Below are positions 8,935 through 18,149 of a stretch of DNA of 64,000 bases, piece after piece (the first letter of the stretch is position 1; every line of letters begins with the position of its first letter). This stretch comes from CAYYIS01 sp964470965 (GTDB taxonomy: Bacteria > JAAXHH01 > JABIQT01): contig CAYYIS010000026.1 of the NCBI GenBank assembly GCA_964470965.1, forward strand, positions 1-64,000, given 5' to 3'. The notes below the pieces were generated by a model. It saw only the letters and a program-made list of their open reading frames with translations. It ran no database searches and was not told the origin of the DNA. The translations under genes were made by a program, and so were the position numbers.

Positions 8935-10335
8935 CTACCACGGTTCATAGTCCGGATTGGGCTCCGGCGTCATTGCTTCGACGCTGATCCGCCAGGCATC
9001 CAGTTTTTGTTTCAGACGCGCGGCTATGTCGGGCTGTTCGTCGATCAGGTTATGGGATTCGTTTATGTCGTCCCTGAGGTTAAACAGTTCAAGGTGCGTG
9101 TCTCCGTAGAATTCGATGAGCTTGTAATCCCCCGATCGCACGGAGGAGCCCGGCGTGCCGCCCTGGTTTCCGTAGTGAGGGTAATGCCAGAAGATATCTT
9201 CTCGCTCCAGAGCACCGGTTTCGGTGAGCAACGGCACCAGGCTGAGGCCGTCTTTGTGCTGCTCCGGGATCAGGTCAAGACCTGCCATTTCGAGCAGGGT
9301 AGGATAAAAGTCCGTGCTGGTAATCGGAGTGTCACAAATGCTTCCCGGTGCAATATTACCCGGCCATTTAACCACCAGCGGCTCGCGAGAACCGCCTTCG
9401 TACATCCATCCTTTGCCCTCCGCCAGAGGCGCATTACAGGTGGGAGAACCCTCCGAGGTGGTCAATCCGCCGTTGTCCGAGTAAAAGATAATAACCGTGT
9501 TTTCTGTTTGACCGGTTTCTGCGAGCGTATCCATCAATCTGCCAACGTTCTCGTCCAAGCTCTCGATCATCGCGGCATACACTGGATCGGACTGTACCAG
9601 CCGCCTGCGAATACGCTGCGTTTTCTTGTGTTCACAGGGGAAGAAATCGCCTTCTTCGAAAGTCTTGACCGAATTCAATCCCATGGCCCTTGCTTTGGTT
9701 TCGTATTTCTTGATCTTCTCCTGCTTGGCCTGTATTGGAGTATGTACCGTATAATACCACAAGTTCAGGAAGAAAGGTGCACCTTCGTTTTCCTTAATGA
9801 GCTCGATGGCGTCAGCGGTCAGCCGGTCCGTCAGGTATTCGCCTTCCGGACCGTCCTCCAGCGTGTCGATACCCCACGGGCTGAAATATCCCTGGTGCGG
9901 GTGTCCCTTTGCCGACCCACCTATATTGAGGTCGAATCCCTGCTTTTCGGGATAGTATTCCGGTCCTCCTAGATGCCATTTACCCACATGCCAGGTAGCA
10001 TAGCCGGCATCCTTTAATGCGCTTGCAACCGTATGGTTATCGAGGGGGAGATAGCCGATATAGGGGACGTCGACCAATTTACCTCGGGCCGGATGCGCCT
10101 TGCCGGAGACGTCGATGTAATTGGTGACGCCCAAGGACGCCGGATACCTTCCGGTCAGGATGCTGGCCCGGGTGGGAGAGCACACGGGACAGGCGGCATA
10201 GGCATCCGTAAACCGCATACCCTCTCGCGCGAGCTGGTCAATATGAGGCGTTTCGTAAAATTCGCTGCCGTAACAGCCCAGGTCCATCCATCCCATATCG
10301 TCAATCAGAATGAAGATAAAATTAGGTTTTTGCAT
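8935..10335 (-). CDS. Type I sulfatase
   Basis: Hydrolyses sulfate esters, probably of carbohydrates. 466 residues, normal for the alkaline-phosphatase-fold sulfatase family. The calcium-binding DD is at residues 12-13, and the formylglycine motif C-S-P-T-R begins at Cys52, followed by ASILTGRYP. Later marks include HVGKWHLGG, YTVHTPIQ and FYSDNGG. No export signal is obvious, so the enzyme may be cytoplasmic or exported by another route. It needs a formylglycine-generating enzyme; the SUMF1-domain protein at 55.6-57.6 kb seems to lack that enzyme's cysteine pair. It sits between the Hen1-like and malic enzyme genes on the same strand. Confidence 0.95.
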   Translation of the reverse strand: MQKPNFIFILIDDMGWMDLGCYGSEFYETPHIDQLAREGMRFTDAYAACPVCSPTRASILTGRYPASLGVTNYIDVSGKAHPARGKLVDVPYIGYLPLDNHTVASALKDAGYATWHVGKWHLGGPEYYPEKQGFDLNIGGSAKGHPHQGYFSPWGIDTLEDGPEGEYLTDRLTADAIELIKENEGAPFFLNLWYYTVHTPIQAKQEKIKKYETKARAMGLNSVKTFEEGDFFPCEHKKTQRIRRRLVQSDPVYAAMIESLDENVGRLMDTLAETGQTENTVIIFYSDNGGLTTSEGSPTCNAPLAEGKGWMYEGGSREPLVVKWPGNIAPGSICDTPITSTDFYPTLLEMAGLDLIPEQHKDGLSLVPLLTETGALEREDIFWHYPHYGNQGGTPGSSVRSGDYKLIEFYGDTHLELFNLRDDINESHNLIDEQPDIAARLKQKLDAWRISVEAMTPEPNPDYEPW

Positions 10336-10385
10336 CAGTTTTCCATAGGGTCCGGTTCAGAGAATGAACAGCGGGGCAGGCTGCC

Positions 10386-11024
10386 TCACTGCACCAGTTG
10401 CTTGAGGTCGGGTCCCCGGGTAAACACGCCGACCTGAGACGGCGCGCCGATGTCCGGTTCTTCGGGGCCTGCCGGAGCGAAACGTACATCGTAGCCGTAC
10501 CTGTCGGCCACGCGACAAGACCAAGATTGGAATTCGGTACGGGTCCATTCGAAATGGTGGTCGTGATGCCGGAAATCACCGGCGGGCAGTGAAATCCACT
10601 TCACGTTGAATTCACGGTTGGGGGTGGTGATGATGATGGTTCCCGGTTGCGCAAATGCAAATATGGATCGTTCGAACGCCTCCAGCCTCTTAGGATCCAG
10701 GTGCTCGATAACCTCCACCACCGCCGCAGCATCGTATCCGGCCAACCGGAGATCATGGTATACCAGGGACCCGTGTATCAGCTTGATTCGCCTTCGCTGG
10801 CGATCCGGAAGGGTATTTAGGCGAAGACGCTGTGCTGCCCATTGGAGGCTGCGGTGCGAAACATCGATGCCAACGATTTCGGTGAATTGACAATCCTTGA
10901 GCATCATGCGCATGAGCTTGCCATCACCGCATCCCAGATCAAGCACGCGGCCGCCGCCGCTCTGCTTGAGGAGATCCAGAACCATGTCCAGACGCTGTTG
11001 GTGCAACCCTATCAAGCTTTCCAC
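10386..11024 (-). CDS. Stand-alone Hen1-type RNA 3'-terminal methyltransferase domain
   Basis: 212 residues from a GTG at 11024 with a GAGGAAG site 8 bases upstream. The SAM-binding motif DLGCGDG is at 29-35. The Hen1 metal site is intact: EVIEH at 104-108 and H-H-D-H-H-F-E-W at 153-160. TTPNREFN (133-140) and the YGYDVRF and P-IGAPSQVGVF blocks also fit the Hen1 C-terminal domain, which adds a 2'-O-methyl to RNA 3' ends during RNA repair. Bacterial Hen1 is usually ~450-480 residues with an N-terminal half and a Pnkp partner; both are missing here, and a TAA closes the frame 12 codons upstream of the GTG. A truncated relic remains possible. Confidence 0.78.
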   Translation of the reverse strand: MESLIGLHQQRLDMVLDLLKQSGGGRVLDLGCGDGKLMRMMLKDCQFTEIVGIDVSHRSLQWAAQRLRLNTLPDRQRRRIKLIHGSLVYHDLRLAGYDAAAVVEVIEHLDPKRLEAFERSIFAFAQPGTIIITTPNREFNVKWISLPAGDFRHHDHHFEWTRTEFQSWSCRVADRYGYDVRFAPAGPEEPDIGAPSQVGVFTRGPDLKQLVQ

Positions 11025-11248
11025 TACGATTTCTTCCTCGTTCTGTTTCGCCCGGGCTTAATCCGGGTCGATGCCCTCCATATACGCCAATCTGACGGAG
11101 GCTTCCCTCGCGGGCCGGCATCGATGCCCGAGATTTCGCCGGGTGATGAACACCCGGTCAGGGAAGCCGCTAAGGATGCTTGTGCCGATGGCTGCTCGTG
11201 TCCGATGCCGACTGACAGGTCGTGGAGATAGTCACACGCATGGATACA

Positions 11249-12082
11249 TTATTCATTGCTTTGTTGTGTAAATGCATTCTTGTCCGCTTCAATCCACTCC
11301 TTCCACCTGGCTTCCTCTGCCTTGAGAAAGCCCCAGTTGCAACGGTTCTGGAGCTGTGCGTCGTCGCCCAGGAGACGGCGGACGCGATGGTCCCCCCGTT
11401 CTCTAGCTCTTTCCAAGATTTCCTGACAGTTGGGACCGGAATGACAGTCGGTATGCTTAAGCCAAGAGTGGTTGTAATAGATGCTGAAGAAGAAGCGGAG
11501 TCTGCCGGACACGTTTGTGGTGCCGCTGTGTATCAGGGCGTTGTGCGTAAAGATCACATCACCGGCATGGGCATACACCAAGAGTTCATCTGGATGGGGT
11601 TTTCTCTGCTGATCTTCCGAAATCGAGACCGGGTTGACATGAGAACGTGGTATGACACGTAACGGACCATACAGGTCATCCATATCCTGAAGATAGCTGA
11701 TGGCATTGAACGCCCAGGGCTTCTCGTATCGTCCTTTGGGCAGCTGCGCCCACCGGTCTCTGTGCCATCCGGCAACCTCCCCTTTTCTGGAGCTGCTCTC
11801 ACTCTGGAAAGCAGCAAGCGTGAGGTTATCCAGCTGCATGAACGGACCGATGATCTGATCGGCAAAATCCAGAAGCAAAGGATTCGATACTATAGGGAGC
11901 ATCAGTTTCGGCAGAAGCTCCAGCGTGTTGCCGAACCACCATTGTGCCTGTTGTTCCGAGGCTTTATTCAAGTCAAGTAAACCATTTCGCATGGCTGTCG
12001 TTGTATCTTCATCGTGTACATGCCTGAAGATTGCGTAGCCCTCACTCTTGAAAAAATCTACGGAAGACCGGTCTTCTGACAT
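11249..12082 (-). CDS. Phytanoyl-CoA dioxygenase (PhyH) family protein
   Basis: 277-residue Fe(II)/2-oxoglutarate oxygenase of the PhyH family. The iron ligands are readable as H107-R-D109 and H185, with R194 or R196 as the 2-oxoglutarate binder (HSGTTNVSGRLRF). In bacteria these enzymes hydroxylate varied small molecules, so the substrate is unknown. It starts 10 bases after the beta-lactamase-fold gene ends and is likely translated from the same message. It is the first of four PhyH genes within 7 kb. Confidence 0.9.
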   Translation of the reverse strand: MSEDRSSVDFFKSEGYAIFRHVHDEDTTTAMRNGLLDLNKASEQQAQWWFGNTLELLPKLMLPIVSNPLLLDFADQIIGPFMQLDNLTLAAFQSESSSRKGEVAGWHRDRWAQLPKGRYEKPWAFNAISYLQDMDDLYGPLRVIPRSHVNPVSISEDQQRKPHPDELLVYAHAGDVIFTHNALIHSGTTNVSGRLRFFFSIYYNHSWLKHTDCHSGPNCQEILERARERGDHRVRRLLGDDAQLQNRCNWGFLKAEEARWKEWIEADKNAFTQQSNE

Positions 12083-12092
12083 GGGAACCCTC

Positions 12093-13256
12093 CTATTTGT
12101 TTATCGCCGCGATTACCCGGTCGATAAACCCGCCGAGTTTATTTCCCTGAATCCACCGGGTGACGGTGACCAGGTCGTTTTCGGCATCCACATAGACGAT
12201 GTTGCTACCGGCGCCTACATGGCGGAAGGCAGATTCGGGGGCGGCGGGCAGTGCGCTCTTATCGGTATTCAGAAAATAGTTCATAAAGCCGTATCCCCGG
12301 TTCGCCTCGGTAGGCGTAGTGGCCATTTGGAACCACTGTTCAGAGAAAATCTGCCTGTCTTTCCACTTACCCCGATGAAGGGTCAGGTAGCCGAACCGGG
12401 CCTGGTCGTAGGCGCTGATAAACATGCCGCCGCCCCAATGGCCGCCGCCGCTGACGGACTGTATTCGCTGGCCGTCGATCGTCACCCACGAATTACGATA
12501 TCCGTGCCACCGCCAGGTGTTGGACGCGCCGATCGGATCCATGACGAGTTCCTTTAGGACAACCGGAAGCGGCTTCCGCCAGACATGCAGGACCGCCAGC
12601 GCGAGCAGGTTCACGCGGACATCGTTGTATCTGTACGTCGAACCGGGTTCGGTGAGCGGCTGCTTCGGCCAGTCCCAGACACTTTGACCCCGTGGGCGGT
12701 CGGCCCAGGACGGCTTGTCCCAGAGTGTGCCGTCCCAGCTGCTGGTCTGCCGTAGCAGGTGATTCCAGGTGATCTTTGCGTTGTGCTCCGACGCGAAGTG
12801 ATCGGTCGGGGTATAATCCTTTACAAAATCGTCGATATTTCGGATGAGGCCCCGGTCCCAGGCAAGACCGGTCACCGTCGACAGGAAACTCTTGGTCACG
12901 CTGAACGTCATATCCACTTTTTTCGGTTGGCCCCATTCCGCCACGATATAACCTTTGTGGATGATCAATCCGGTGGCCGCCCCCCGGACGGTGGTCCGGC
13001 CGATAATGTCATTGTATGGCTCCCTGGAGAAACTCAGGGCGATCTGAAGTGACAGATCACGGGGCTGGTCAGGTTCACTGGCAATGGCGAAATCAACTGC
13101 CTCCTGCACCTTGGCGGCGTCCATACCCACTTCCTCAGGAACCCGATGTTCCCAGTTATCCGTTTCTGGGAAATAGACTTGTGCGGACGTTCGCAGCGGT
13201 ATTGTAAACAGCAGAACGCCGAAAAACGCGAACCAAAATGGTTTTGATGGACTCAT
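12093..13256 (-). CDS. Exported serine hydrolase of the class C beta-lactamase fold
   Basis: 387 residues from the ATG at 13256, preferred over the TTG 12 bases upstream because GGAG lies 6 bases before it. A signal peptide covers residues ~1-25 (hydrophobic stretch ending TSAQ). The catalytic S-V-T-K is at 119-122, a Y-R-Y-N motif provides the second-motif tyrosine, and a late H-V-G-A-G takes the place of KTG. Proteins of this group are mostly esterases, amidases or D-aminopeptidases rather than antibiotic lactamases. It acts in the periplasm. It leads a minus-strand run with a PhyH gene 10 bases downstream. Confidence 0.9.
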   Translation of the reverse strand: MSPSKPFWFAFFGVLLFTIPLRTSAQVYFPETDNWEHRVPEEVGMDAAKVQEAVDFAIASEPDQPRDLSLQIALSFSREPYNDIIGRTTVRGAATGLIIHKGYIVAEWGQPKKVDMTFSVTKSFLSTVTGLAWDRGLIRNIDDFVKDYTPTDHFASEHNAKITWNHLLRQTSSWDGTLWDKPSWADRPRGQSVWDWPKQPLTEPGSTYRYNDVRVNLLALAVLHVWRKPLPVVLKELVMDPIGASNTWRWHGYRNSWVTIDGQRIQSVSGGGHWGGGMFISAYDQARFGYLTLHRGKWKDRQIFSEQWFQMATTPTEANRGYGFMNYFLNTDKSALPAAPESAFRHVGAGSNIVYVDAENDLVTVTRWIQGNKLGGFIDRVIAAINK

Positions 13257-13561
13257 GGTGTGCTCCAAGGTTACCGGTCTGTATCGCGCAGGGTGGGACT
13301 AAAGGGGTCGGGCAAGAGATATATTTCACCATATGATGTTTGTGATTTATTCATATATTAAGATGGGAACATTGTCAATGGAGAAATCGGCACCAAGTCG
13401 CCGCTCATAGGCTACTCACTTTAGGCAGGACTCAGTTCCAATTCAGGGTGGACTGCCATGGTGACCCCAATTGGAATTCCCAAAATGCGGCTTGGAAAAA
13501 TGTGTCGGCATGATTATTCTTAATAATAGAAATGACCGTCCAAAAACCACTCGGAGTTAGC
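13257..13561. other. Divergent intergenic region
   Basis: Separates the minus-strand hydrolase from the plus-strand PhyH-HEAT gene. It contains the inverted repeat listed at 13436-13476 and an AT-rich stretch near 13330-13370. No coding frame is convincing here. Confidence 0.5.
13436..13476. promoter_or_regulatory. Inverted repeat in divergent promoter region
   Basis: TTCCAATT (13436-13443) is matched by AATTGGAA (13469-13476), and an inner GGGT/ACCC pair extends the stem with a small bulge. The overlapping palindromes CCAATTGG and GGAATTCC sit at its right end. It is 86 bases before the PhyH-HEAT start. An operator for a dimeric regulator or an RNA hairpin are both possible. Confidence 0.4.
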
Positions 13562-14935
13562 ATGAATACTTCCACTCTCCTTACGGATACCCAGTTACAG
13601 AATTTTATATACAACGGTTACTTGACCATCACCTCGTCGTTACCAGCGAACACTCACAAGGAGATTCATCAAGCCCTCGAAGATTGGTTCTCCATAAACG
13701 AAAATCCGGGCAACGATATCCTGGCTCGTGTGCCCGAACTGACGTCGATATTCGAAGATCCTGCCGTGACCGGCGCGCTTACGAGCATTCTGGGACCGAG
13801 GTATCTGATCCACCGACACCGGCATTGCCATAACCACGGCGCTGGCGCACAAGCCCAGACGATCCATAAGGACTATCCAATCGGGGGCAACGTCCGGAAT
13901 CACCATCCGCGCACTGTGCTTATCCTGTACTATCCCCACACGGTAACACAAGATATGGGGCCGACAGCCGTGCAGCCTCGATCACAGTATTATATCACGC
14001 CTGAGGATGGCCTTGAGGAAATTCCAATCTGCTGTGAGGGCGGAACGGTGGTGATCACCCATTATGAGATCTGGCATCGGGCGATGCGCAACCGGAGTCC
14101 GGAAACGCGCTATATGGTGAAGTTTTTAGGTACCCGAACGCTGGAACCCACAGTGCCGTCCTGGGAAAACACATCCTGTGAGTGGCACCATTCCTCGGGT
14201 ACGTCCATCGGGCATTCAGATGTGTGCCGTCATATCTGGAACTGGTATCTGGGAGATTTCGCTGAACCGGTTCCAGTGTCGCATCCAGATGGCGATGTCA
14301 TGGCGTTGGTTTCAGATGATCTGAAGAATGAGCGGAGCCGAATCCATGCAAGTTACAGGGCGAGTAACTGCGGTGAACAGATCCTGCCAGGCCTTTTGGA
14401 AGCTATGACCACGGAAGCGGGGTTAAAAAAGGAAAGCAATGCTGAGCGTGCAGACTTCACCAATCCCAGTCAACTGGACCTGACGTTCGCACTGGCGGCC
14501 ATGGGCAATTCCTCCGTGGACGTGCTTTCAGATACTCTGGCCCATTCTGATTGGTGGGTAAGGGCCGCAGCTGCGGCCGCGTTGGGAGCCATGGGATCCG
14601 ATGCATATCCGGCAGCCGAAGCACTCGGCAAGGCGTTGAAGGACGAAAATGAATGGGTGCGGCGCAACGCATCCGAGGCTCTGGGCAACATCGGCGTCAA
14701 AGCCGAGAAAGTTGTGCCTGGACTTCTTGAAGCGCTTGGGGACAGACGCCCGGTAAGCAGATGGTCACTGTCCGGTGACGGATTCAGGGAAAACGTTATG
14801 ATGGCGCTCCTTAAGATCATACCGAACGGGAAAAGGGATCTGTTCCCCGAATTCAAAAAACTTGAGGACGATCCTTCGGAGTATGTCAGAAGCTCGGCAA
14901 AACATATGGCTGACGGTGTCGACCTGGTCTTTTGA
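13562..14935 (+). CDS. PhyH dioxygenase fused to C-terminal HEAT repeats
   Basis: 457 residues from the ATG at 13562, supported by GGAG at 13553-13556. Residues ~1-240 are a PhyH-type oxygenase with H102-K-D104, a distal His in WHRAM (H172) and an Arg shortly after in the NRSPETRYMVKF stretch. Residues ~300-455 form three to four HEAT-like repeats, each with the pattern D-x-W-V-R-x-x-A-x-x-A-L-G (for example WWVRAAAAAALGAMG and EWVRRNASEALGNIG). HEAT repeats bind proteins, so the oxygenase may be brought to a macromolecular partner. No export signal. I know of no characterised protein with this architecture. Confidence 0.88.
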   Translation: MNTSTLLTDTQLQNFIYNGYLTITSSLPANTHKEIHQALEDWFSINENPGNDILARVPELTSIFEDPAVTGALTSILGPRYLIHRHRHCHNHGAGAQAQTIHKDYPIGGNVRNHHPRTVLILYYPHTVTQDMGPTAVQPRSQYYITPEDGLEEIPICCEGGTVVITHYEIWHRAMRNRSPETRYMVKFLGTRTLEPTVPSWENTSCEWHHSSGTSIGHSDVCRHIWNWYLGDFAEPVPVSHPDGDVMALVSDDLKNERSRIHASYRASNCGEQILPGLLEAMTTEAGLKKESNAERADFTNPSQLDLTFALAAMGNSSVDVLSDTLAHSDWWVRAAAAAALGAMGSDAYPAAEALGKALKDENEWVRRNASEALGNIGVKAEKVVPGLLEALGDRRPVSRWSLSGDGFRENVMMALLKIIPNGKRDLFPEFKKLEDDPSEYVRSSAKHMADGVDLVF

Positions 14936-15429
14936 TTACCATCTATTTATGGAGTAAGGGACAGGAAGCCTCGTGATGGTTTAAGAACACGATGGCATAC
15001 TTTATATCCACAAAGCTTCCTGTGAACGAAATTCCGGGAATGGCATACGATGAAGAAGGGCTGATCTTATATCAATCCCCAGTCGGGGGCGGGGGGGGGA
15101 AGCCTGAATTAATAGGCCAACGGCGGGCATTGCATTCCGGCAGGGCAGGCAACATCTCGACCTGAGAAACGGGAAAATTGACGCGTTGTTGAAGGATAAA
15201 TCGATCAGAATCGATTATGGACGGGCAGTCGCGAAGAATCTCAAATATGAGACGGCCGATCCCCGAACGTACCAGCTAGGAATTTCCATTGTCAACCCTA
15301 CGGATTACTTACACATGCACACCTCGCTTTCCTGGGCACGGAACAGAGCCTATGACGAAACAATCACGTACAGCATGAAGCATCGTAACACAGGGATGTT
15401 TTTTCGTGTGTTACAAAAAAGGAGAGCAT
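14936..15429. other. Intergenic region with short unassigned frames and a G tract
   Basis: No recognised gene. Two frames look faintly protein-like: a 57-codon frame from an ATG at 14992 to 15165, and a frame covering ~15110-15420 that reads DLRNGKIDALLKDKS and then NPTDYLHMHTS. Neither has a good ribosome-binding site or a recognisable domain. They may be remnants of decayed genes. Confidence 0.4.
15085..15099. repeat. G5-C-G9 homopolymer tract
   Basis: Five G, one C, then nine G (15091-15099) inside the 57-codon frame at 14992-15165. Runs this long are slippage-prone. They can drive phase variation or be an assembly artefact. Changing the count by one or two bases would stop the frame within a few codons. 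Confidence 0.6.
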
Positions 15430-16290
15430 ATGGCCCCACATATCACAAGACGCCGCTTTCTGGAAACCTCTCGAAACGCCTGTGGGGCGTTAGTTCTGTT
15501 GGGGCGTCCTGATTATTCCCCAAAAGAGCAGGTCGCATCTCACACCGTGCCGGATGAAAAAATCCCACCGGAGTTTCCCGGACAGAACAGGGACGCAGTG
15601 CGGGCGGTGGTCGGAGCGTCTCACGGACAAATTGACCGGGTAAAAGAGCTGGTAACGGCACGGCCTGCCCTCGCGAAAGCTTCGTGGGACTGGGGGTTCG
15701 GTGACTGGGAGAGCGCACTCGGTGCCGCCTCACACACGGGAAGGCGTGACATCGCTGAGTTCTTGATGGCAAAGGGCGCCCGGCCGAATATTTTCACATA
15801 CACCATGATCGGTAGTCTGCAGGTGGTCGAGAGTATGGTCAAAGCGACGCCGGGTATCCAGCGAACACCGGGCCCACACGGCATTACACTCCTTCAGCAT
15901 GCCCGCAACCGGCTCTCTCGAAAAGATCTGCCCGATAGCGACTATGAACGGATGCGGAAGATGGTCCGGTATCTCGAATCGCTGGGTGATGCCAACAAGT
16001 TTACGGATAGCGAGGCAATGACGGCTATCCAGAAAAACATATACCTCGGCACATACAATTTCGGTAACGGACCGGAAGATCTTATCACAGTAGATTTACA
16101 TCGGCGGGGCTGGCTGGTTTTGAAGCGCGGGACGCAGGACGGAAGGCGGCTGCATCCCGTCGAAGCCCATGCGTTCGCGCCCAGCGGCGCCCCTTCGGTA
16201 CGTATCCGTTTCGAAGTCAGTGGCAACCAAGCTCGTGCGGTTACTGTACACGATCCGATGCCGATTGTGAGGGCGACGCGATCTGATTGA
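15430..16290 (+). CDS. Tat-exported ankyrin-repeat-like protein
   Basis: 286 residues from the ATG at 15430, chosen for the AAAGGAG site just upstream. The N-terminus has a twin-arginine signal (I-T-R-R-R-F-L-E followed by a weakly hydrophobic stretch), so the protein is exported folded. Residues ~55-150 look like ankyrin repeats: ASHGQIDRVKELVTARPALA, then AASHTGRRDIAEFLMAKGARP and a third copy with GSLQVVESMVKATPG. The last ~90 residues are an unassigned beta-rich domain. Probable binding or scaffold role in the periplasm; no partner can be named. Confidence 0.8.
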   Translation: MAPHITRRRFLETSRNACGALVLLGRPDYSPKEQVASHTVPDEKIPPEFPGQNRDAVRAVVGASHGQIDRVKELVTARPALAKASWDWGFGDWESALGAASHTGRRDIAEFLMAKGARPNIFTYTMIGSLQVVESMVKATPGIQRTPGPHGITLLQHARNRLSRKDLPDSDYERMRKMVRYLESLGDANKFTDSEAMTAIQKNIYLGTYNFGNGPEDLITVDLHRRGWLVLKRGTQDGRRLHPVEAHAFAPSGAPSVRIRFEVSGNQARAVTVHDPMPIVRATRSD

Positions 16291-16425
16291 CAGACTGTTA
16301 ACGTTTCTGAAAATTCTTAAAGACATGCAAAAAGCCCACTTAGTATAGAAATTCTCCACTCATTAGTTTGTCTCGGTTCGCGACATACGTGATAAGAGGC
16401 ATAAAACTGTACAGCAGGGACTAGT

Positions 16426-17190
16426 ATGAATTGTTTGACGGAAAAACAGTTGGCCGATTTTCATCGGGACGGATTCGTCGGCGTTAAAGGCTTGGTAGAA
16501 TCCTCCCTGGTGAACCGTATGGTTCAGTATACCGATCGGGCCGTGGCACAGGAAACAGGTCCGGTCGAATACGAGGCTGATCTGGGTTATCCCGGCTCGC
16601 CTGTCTCACGGCAGGCGGCAGGCGGCCGGACCCTACGGCGACTGCTGAAAGCAATCGGCAGAAATCCTGTCTTCATGGATCTGGCCACCCATCCAGATAT
16701 CCTGATACGCCTGCGCCAACTTCTTGGCGAGGAACTGGTCCTTCCGCTGGCCCATCATAATTGTATAATGGTCAAAGCGCCCCGCTATGGCACCGCCACA
16801 GGTTGGCACCAGGATATCCGGTACTGGCGATACCAGAGACCGGAACTGGTGACGGTTCTCCTGGCACTAAACAACGCCACCGAAGCCAACGGCTGCCTTC
16901 AGTTCATCCCCGGTTCACATAACTTCACGCCGAAACCGGAACAACTTGACGAAAAGGAGTTCATCCGCCTTGACCTGCCGGAGAATCAAACATTGATCGA
17001 ACGGGCGGTACCCATCGTTATGGCAGCGGGCGATGTAGTCTTTTTTCACTGCAGAACGTTCCACGCAGCCGGAAGTAACAAGGACGGAGAATCCAGAAAA
17101 TCCGTCCTGTTCACCTACCGTTCCTCTGACAACCCGCCGTTGGCAGAGACAAGGTCGTCCTCATCCCCGGAGCTTTTGCTCCACGCGTGA
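16426..17190 (+). CDS. Phytanoyl-CoA dioxygenase (PhyH) family protein
   Basis: 254-residue Fe(II)/2-oxoglutarate oxygenase. Ligands H128-Q-D130 (GWHQDIRYWRYQ) and H213 (RTFHAAGSN) with R224 (ESRKSVLFTYR) are all in place. GCLQFIPGSHNFTP is the usual PhyH block between them. Substrate unknown. It faces another PhyH gene (17397-18149) tail to tail across 206 bases. Cytoplasmic. Confidence 0.92.
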   Translation: MNCLTEKQLADFHRDGFVGVKGLVESSLVNRMVQYTDRAVAQETGPVEYEADLGYPGSPVSRQAAGGRTLRRLLKAIGRNPVFMDLATHPDILIRLRQLLGEELVLPLAHHNCIMVKAPRYGTATGWHQDIRYWRYQRPELVTVLLALNNATEANGCLQFIPGSHNFTPKPEQLDEKEFIRLDLPENQTLIERAVPIVMAAGDVVFFHCRTFHAAGSNKDGESRKSVLFTYRSSDNPPLAETRSSSSPELLLHA

Positions 17191-17396
17191 TAACAATACT
17201 TGGCAGGTAAACGATATTCCGTTTTCCTTGGTCCCCGCAAATGATTTTTCTTCTGGCGGGGTCCTATTTAACGGTACGTGCTGATTCAGTATTGGGGATT
17301 ACAACAGCCGGGTGCTTAGCGAACACCGCCAAGTAAAAATTAATCAGAGCCGCCCATGAGCACATGGGCGAGGTTCCAAACAATTGGATTTTCCAG

Positions 17397-18149
17397 TTAC
17401 GCACCGACATTTCTGGGCTGCCACTGGTTGGCGCCCATGATTTTCCGGACCGTTTCGGATGGATTTTTTATTTCCGCTAACTGTCCGTGCATATCTTCCT
17501 GGGGTATAAAACAGGGTTTCAGGTACATTCCCAGCAACGCGGTGCGTGGTTGGTCGGAAATATTGGGACGTGCGGTGTGATACCAGGCGCCGTGGGAAAA
17601 CACCACGCTACCTTGCGTGCCGGCCAGGATTTCGCCGTCTTCCCGCCATTGGTCCGTTGGCGGGGACGGGGGACAGCCCAGACGGTGCGAATAAGGGACC
17701 GCGCCGGTTGCGCCGTTTTCCTCTGTGAAATCATCCAGCAGCCAAACCGTCTGTCCGGTGATGGAGCCGGTCGGCCAGGGTTGTTCTATGCTCCAGTACG
17801 GATAGTCCACATGCCATCCCATCCCATTATATCCTGGATACGCAGTGTTGGCCGACCAGGTGGAGCAGTAGCAATCATCACCGAGGAACCGCTCCCATAC
17901 CGCCAGAACGACCGGATGGCACATAAGATCACGAAAGACCTGGTGACGCACCGCGAGCCGTCCCACCCGCTGGGTTCCGGCTCGACGCGTCTCTTCGGTC
18001 GCCTCCGCTTCCAGGTATCCGTGAATCAGTTGCCGGGCCTGATCCGCTGTCTCCTTGGATATAACGGACGGAACCTGCACAAATCCTCGCTCCTCAATGG
18101 TCTTAACGATCGATTCAATCTCGCTTTTAGATACCGTTTTATTCGGCAT
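17397..18149 (-). CDS. Phytanoyl-CoA dioxygenase (PhyH) family protein
   Basis: 250-residue Fe(II)/2-oxoglutarate oxygenase. Ligands H113-V-D115 (GMGWHVDYPYW) and H191 (GAWYHTARPN) with R202 (QPRTALLGMY) are intact. GATGAVPYSHRLG is the family block. Its sequence differs strongly from the facing PhyH, so the two are not recent duplicates. An AAGG site precedes the ATG. Substrate unknown. Confidence 0.92.
   Translation of the reverse strand: MPNKTVSKSEIESIVKTIEERGFVQVPSVISKETADQARQLIHGYLEAEATEETRRAGTQRVGRLAVRHQVFRDLMCHPVVLAVWERFLGDDCYCSTWSANTAYPGYNGMGWHVDYPYWSIEQPWPTGSITGQTVWLLDDFTEENGATGAVPYSHRLGCPPSPPTDQWREDGEILAGTQGSVVFSHGAWYHTARPNISDQPRTALLGMYLKPCFIPQEDMHGQLAEIKNPSETVRKIMGANQWQPRNVGA

Noticed and set aside
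9007..9972. A 321-codon plus-strand frame
   Set aside because: Antisense shadow of the sulfatase, which has complete active-site motifs.
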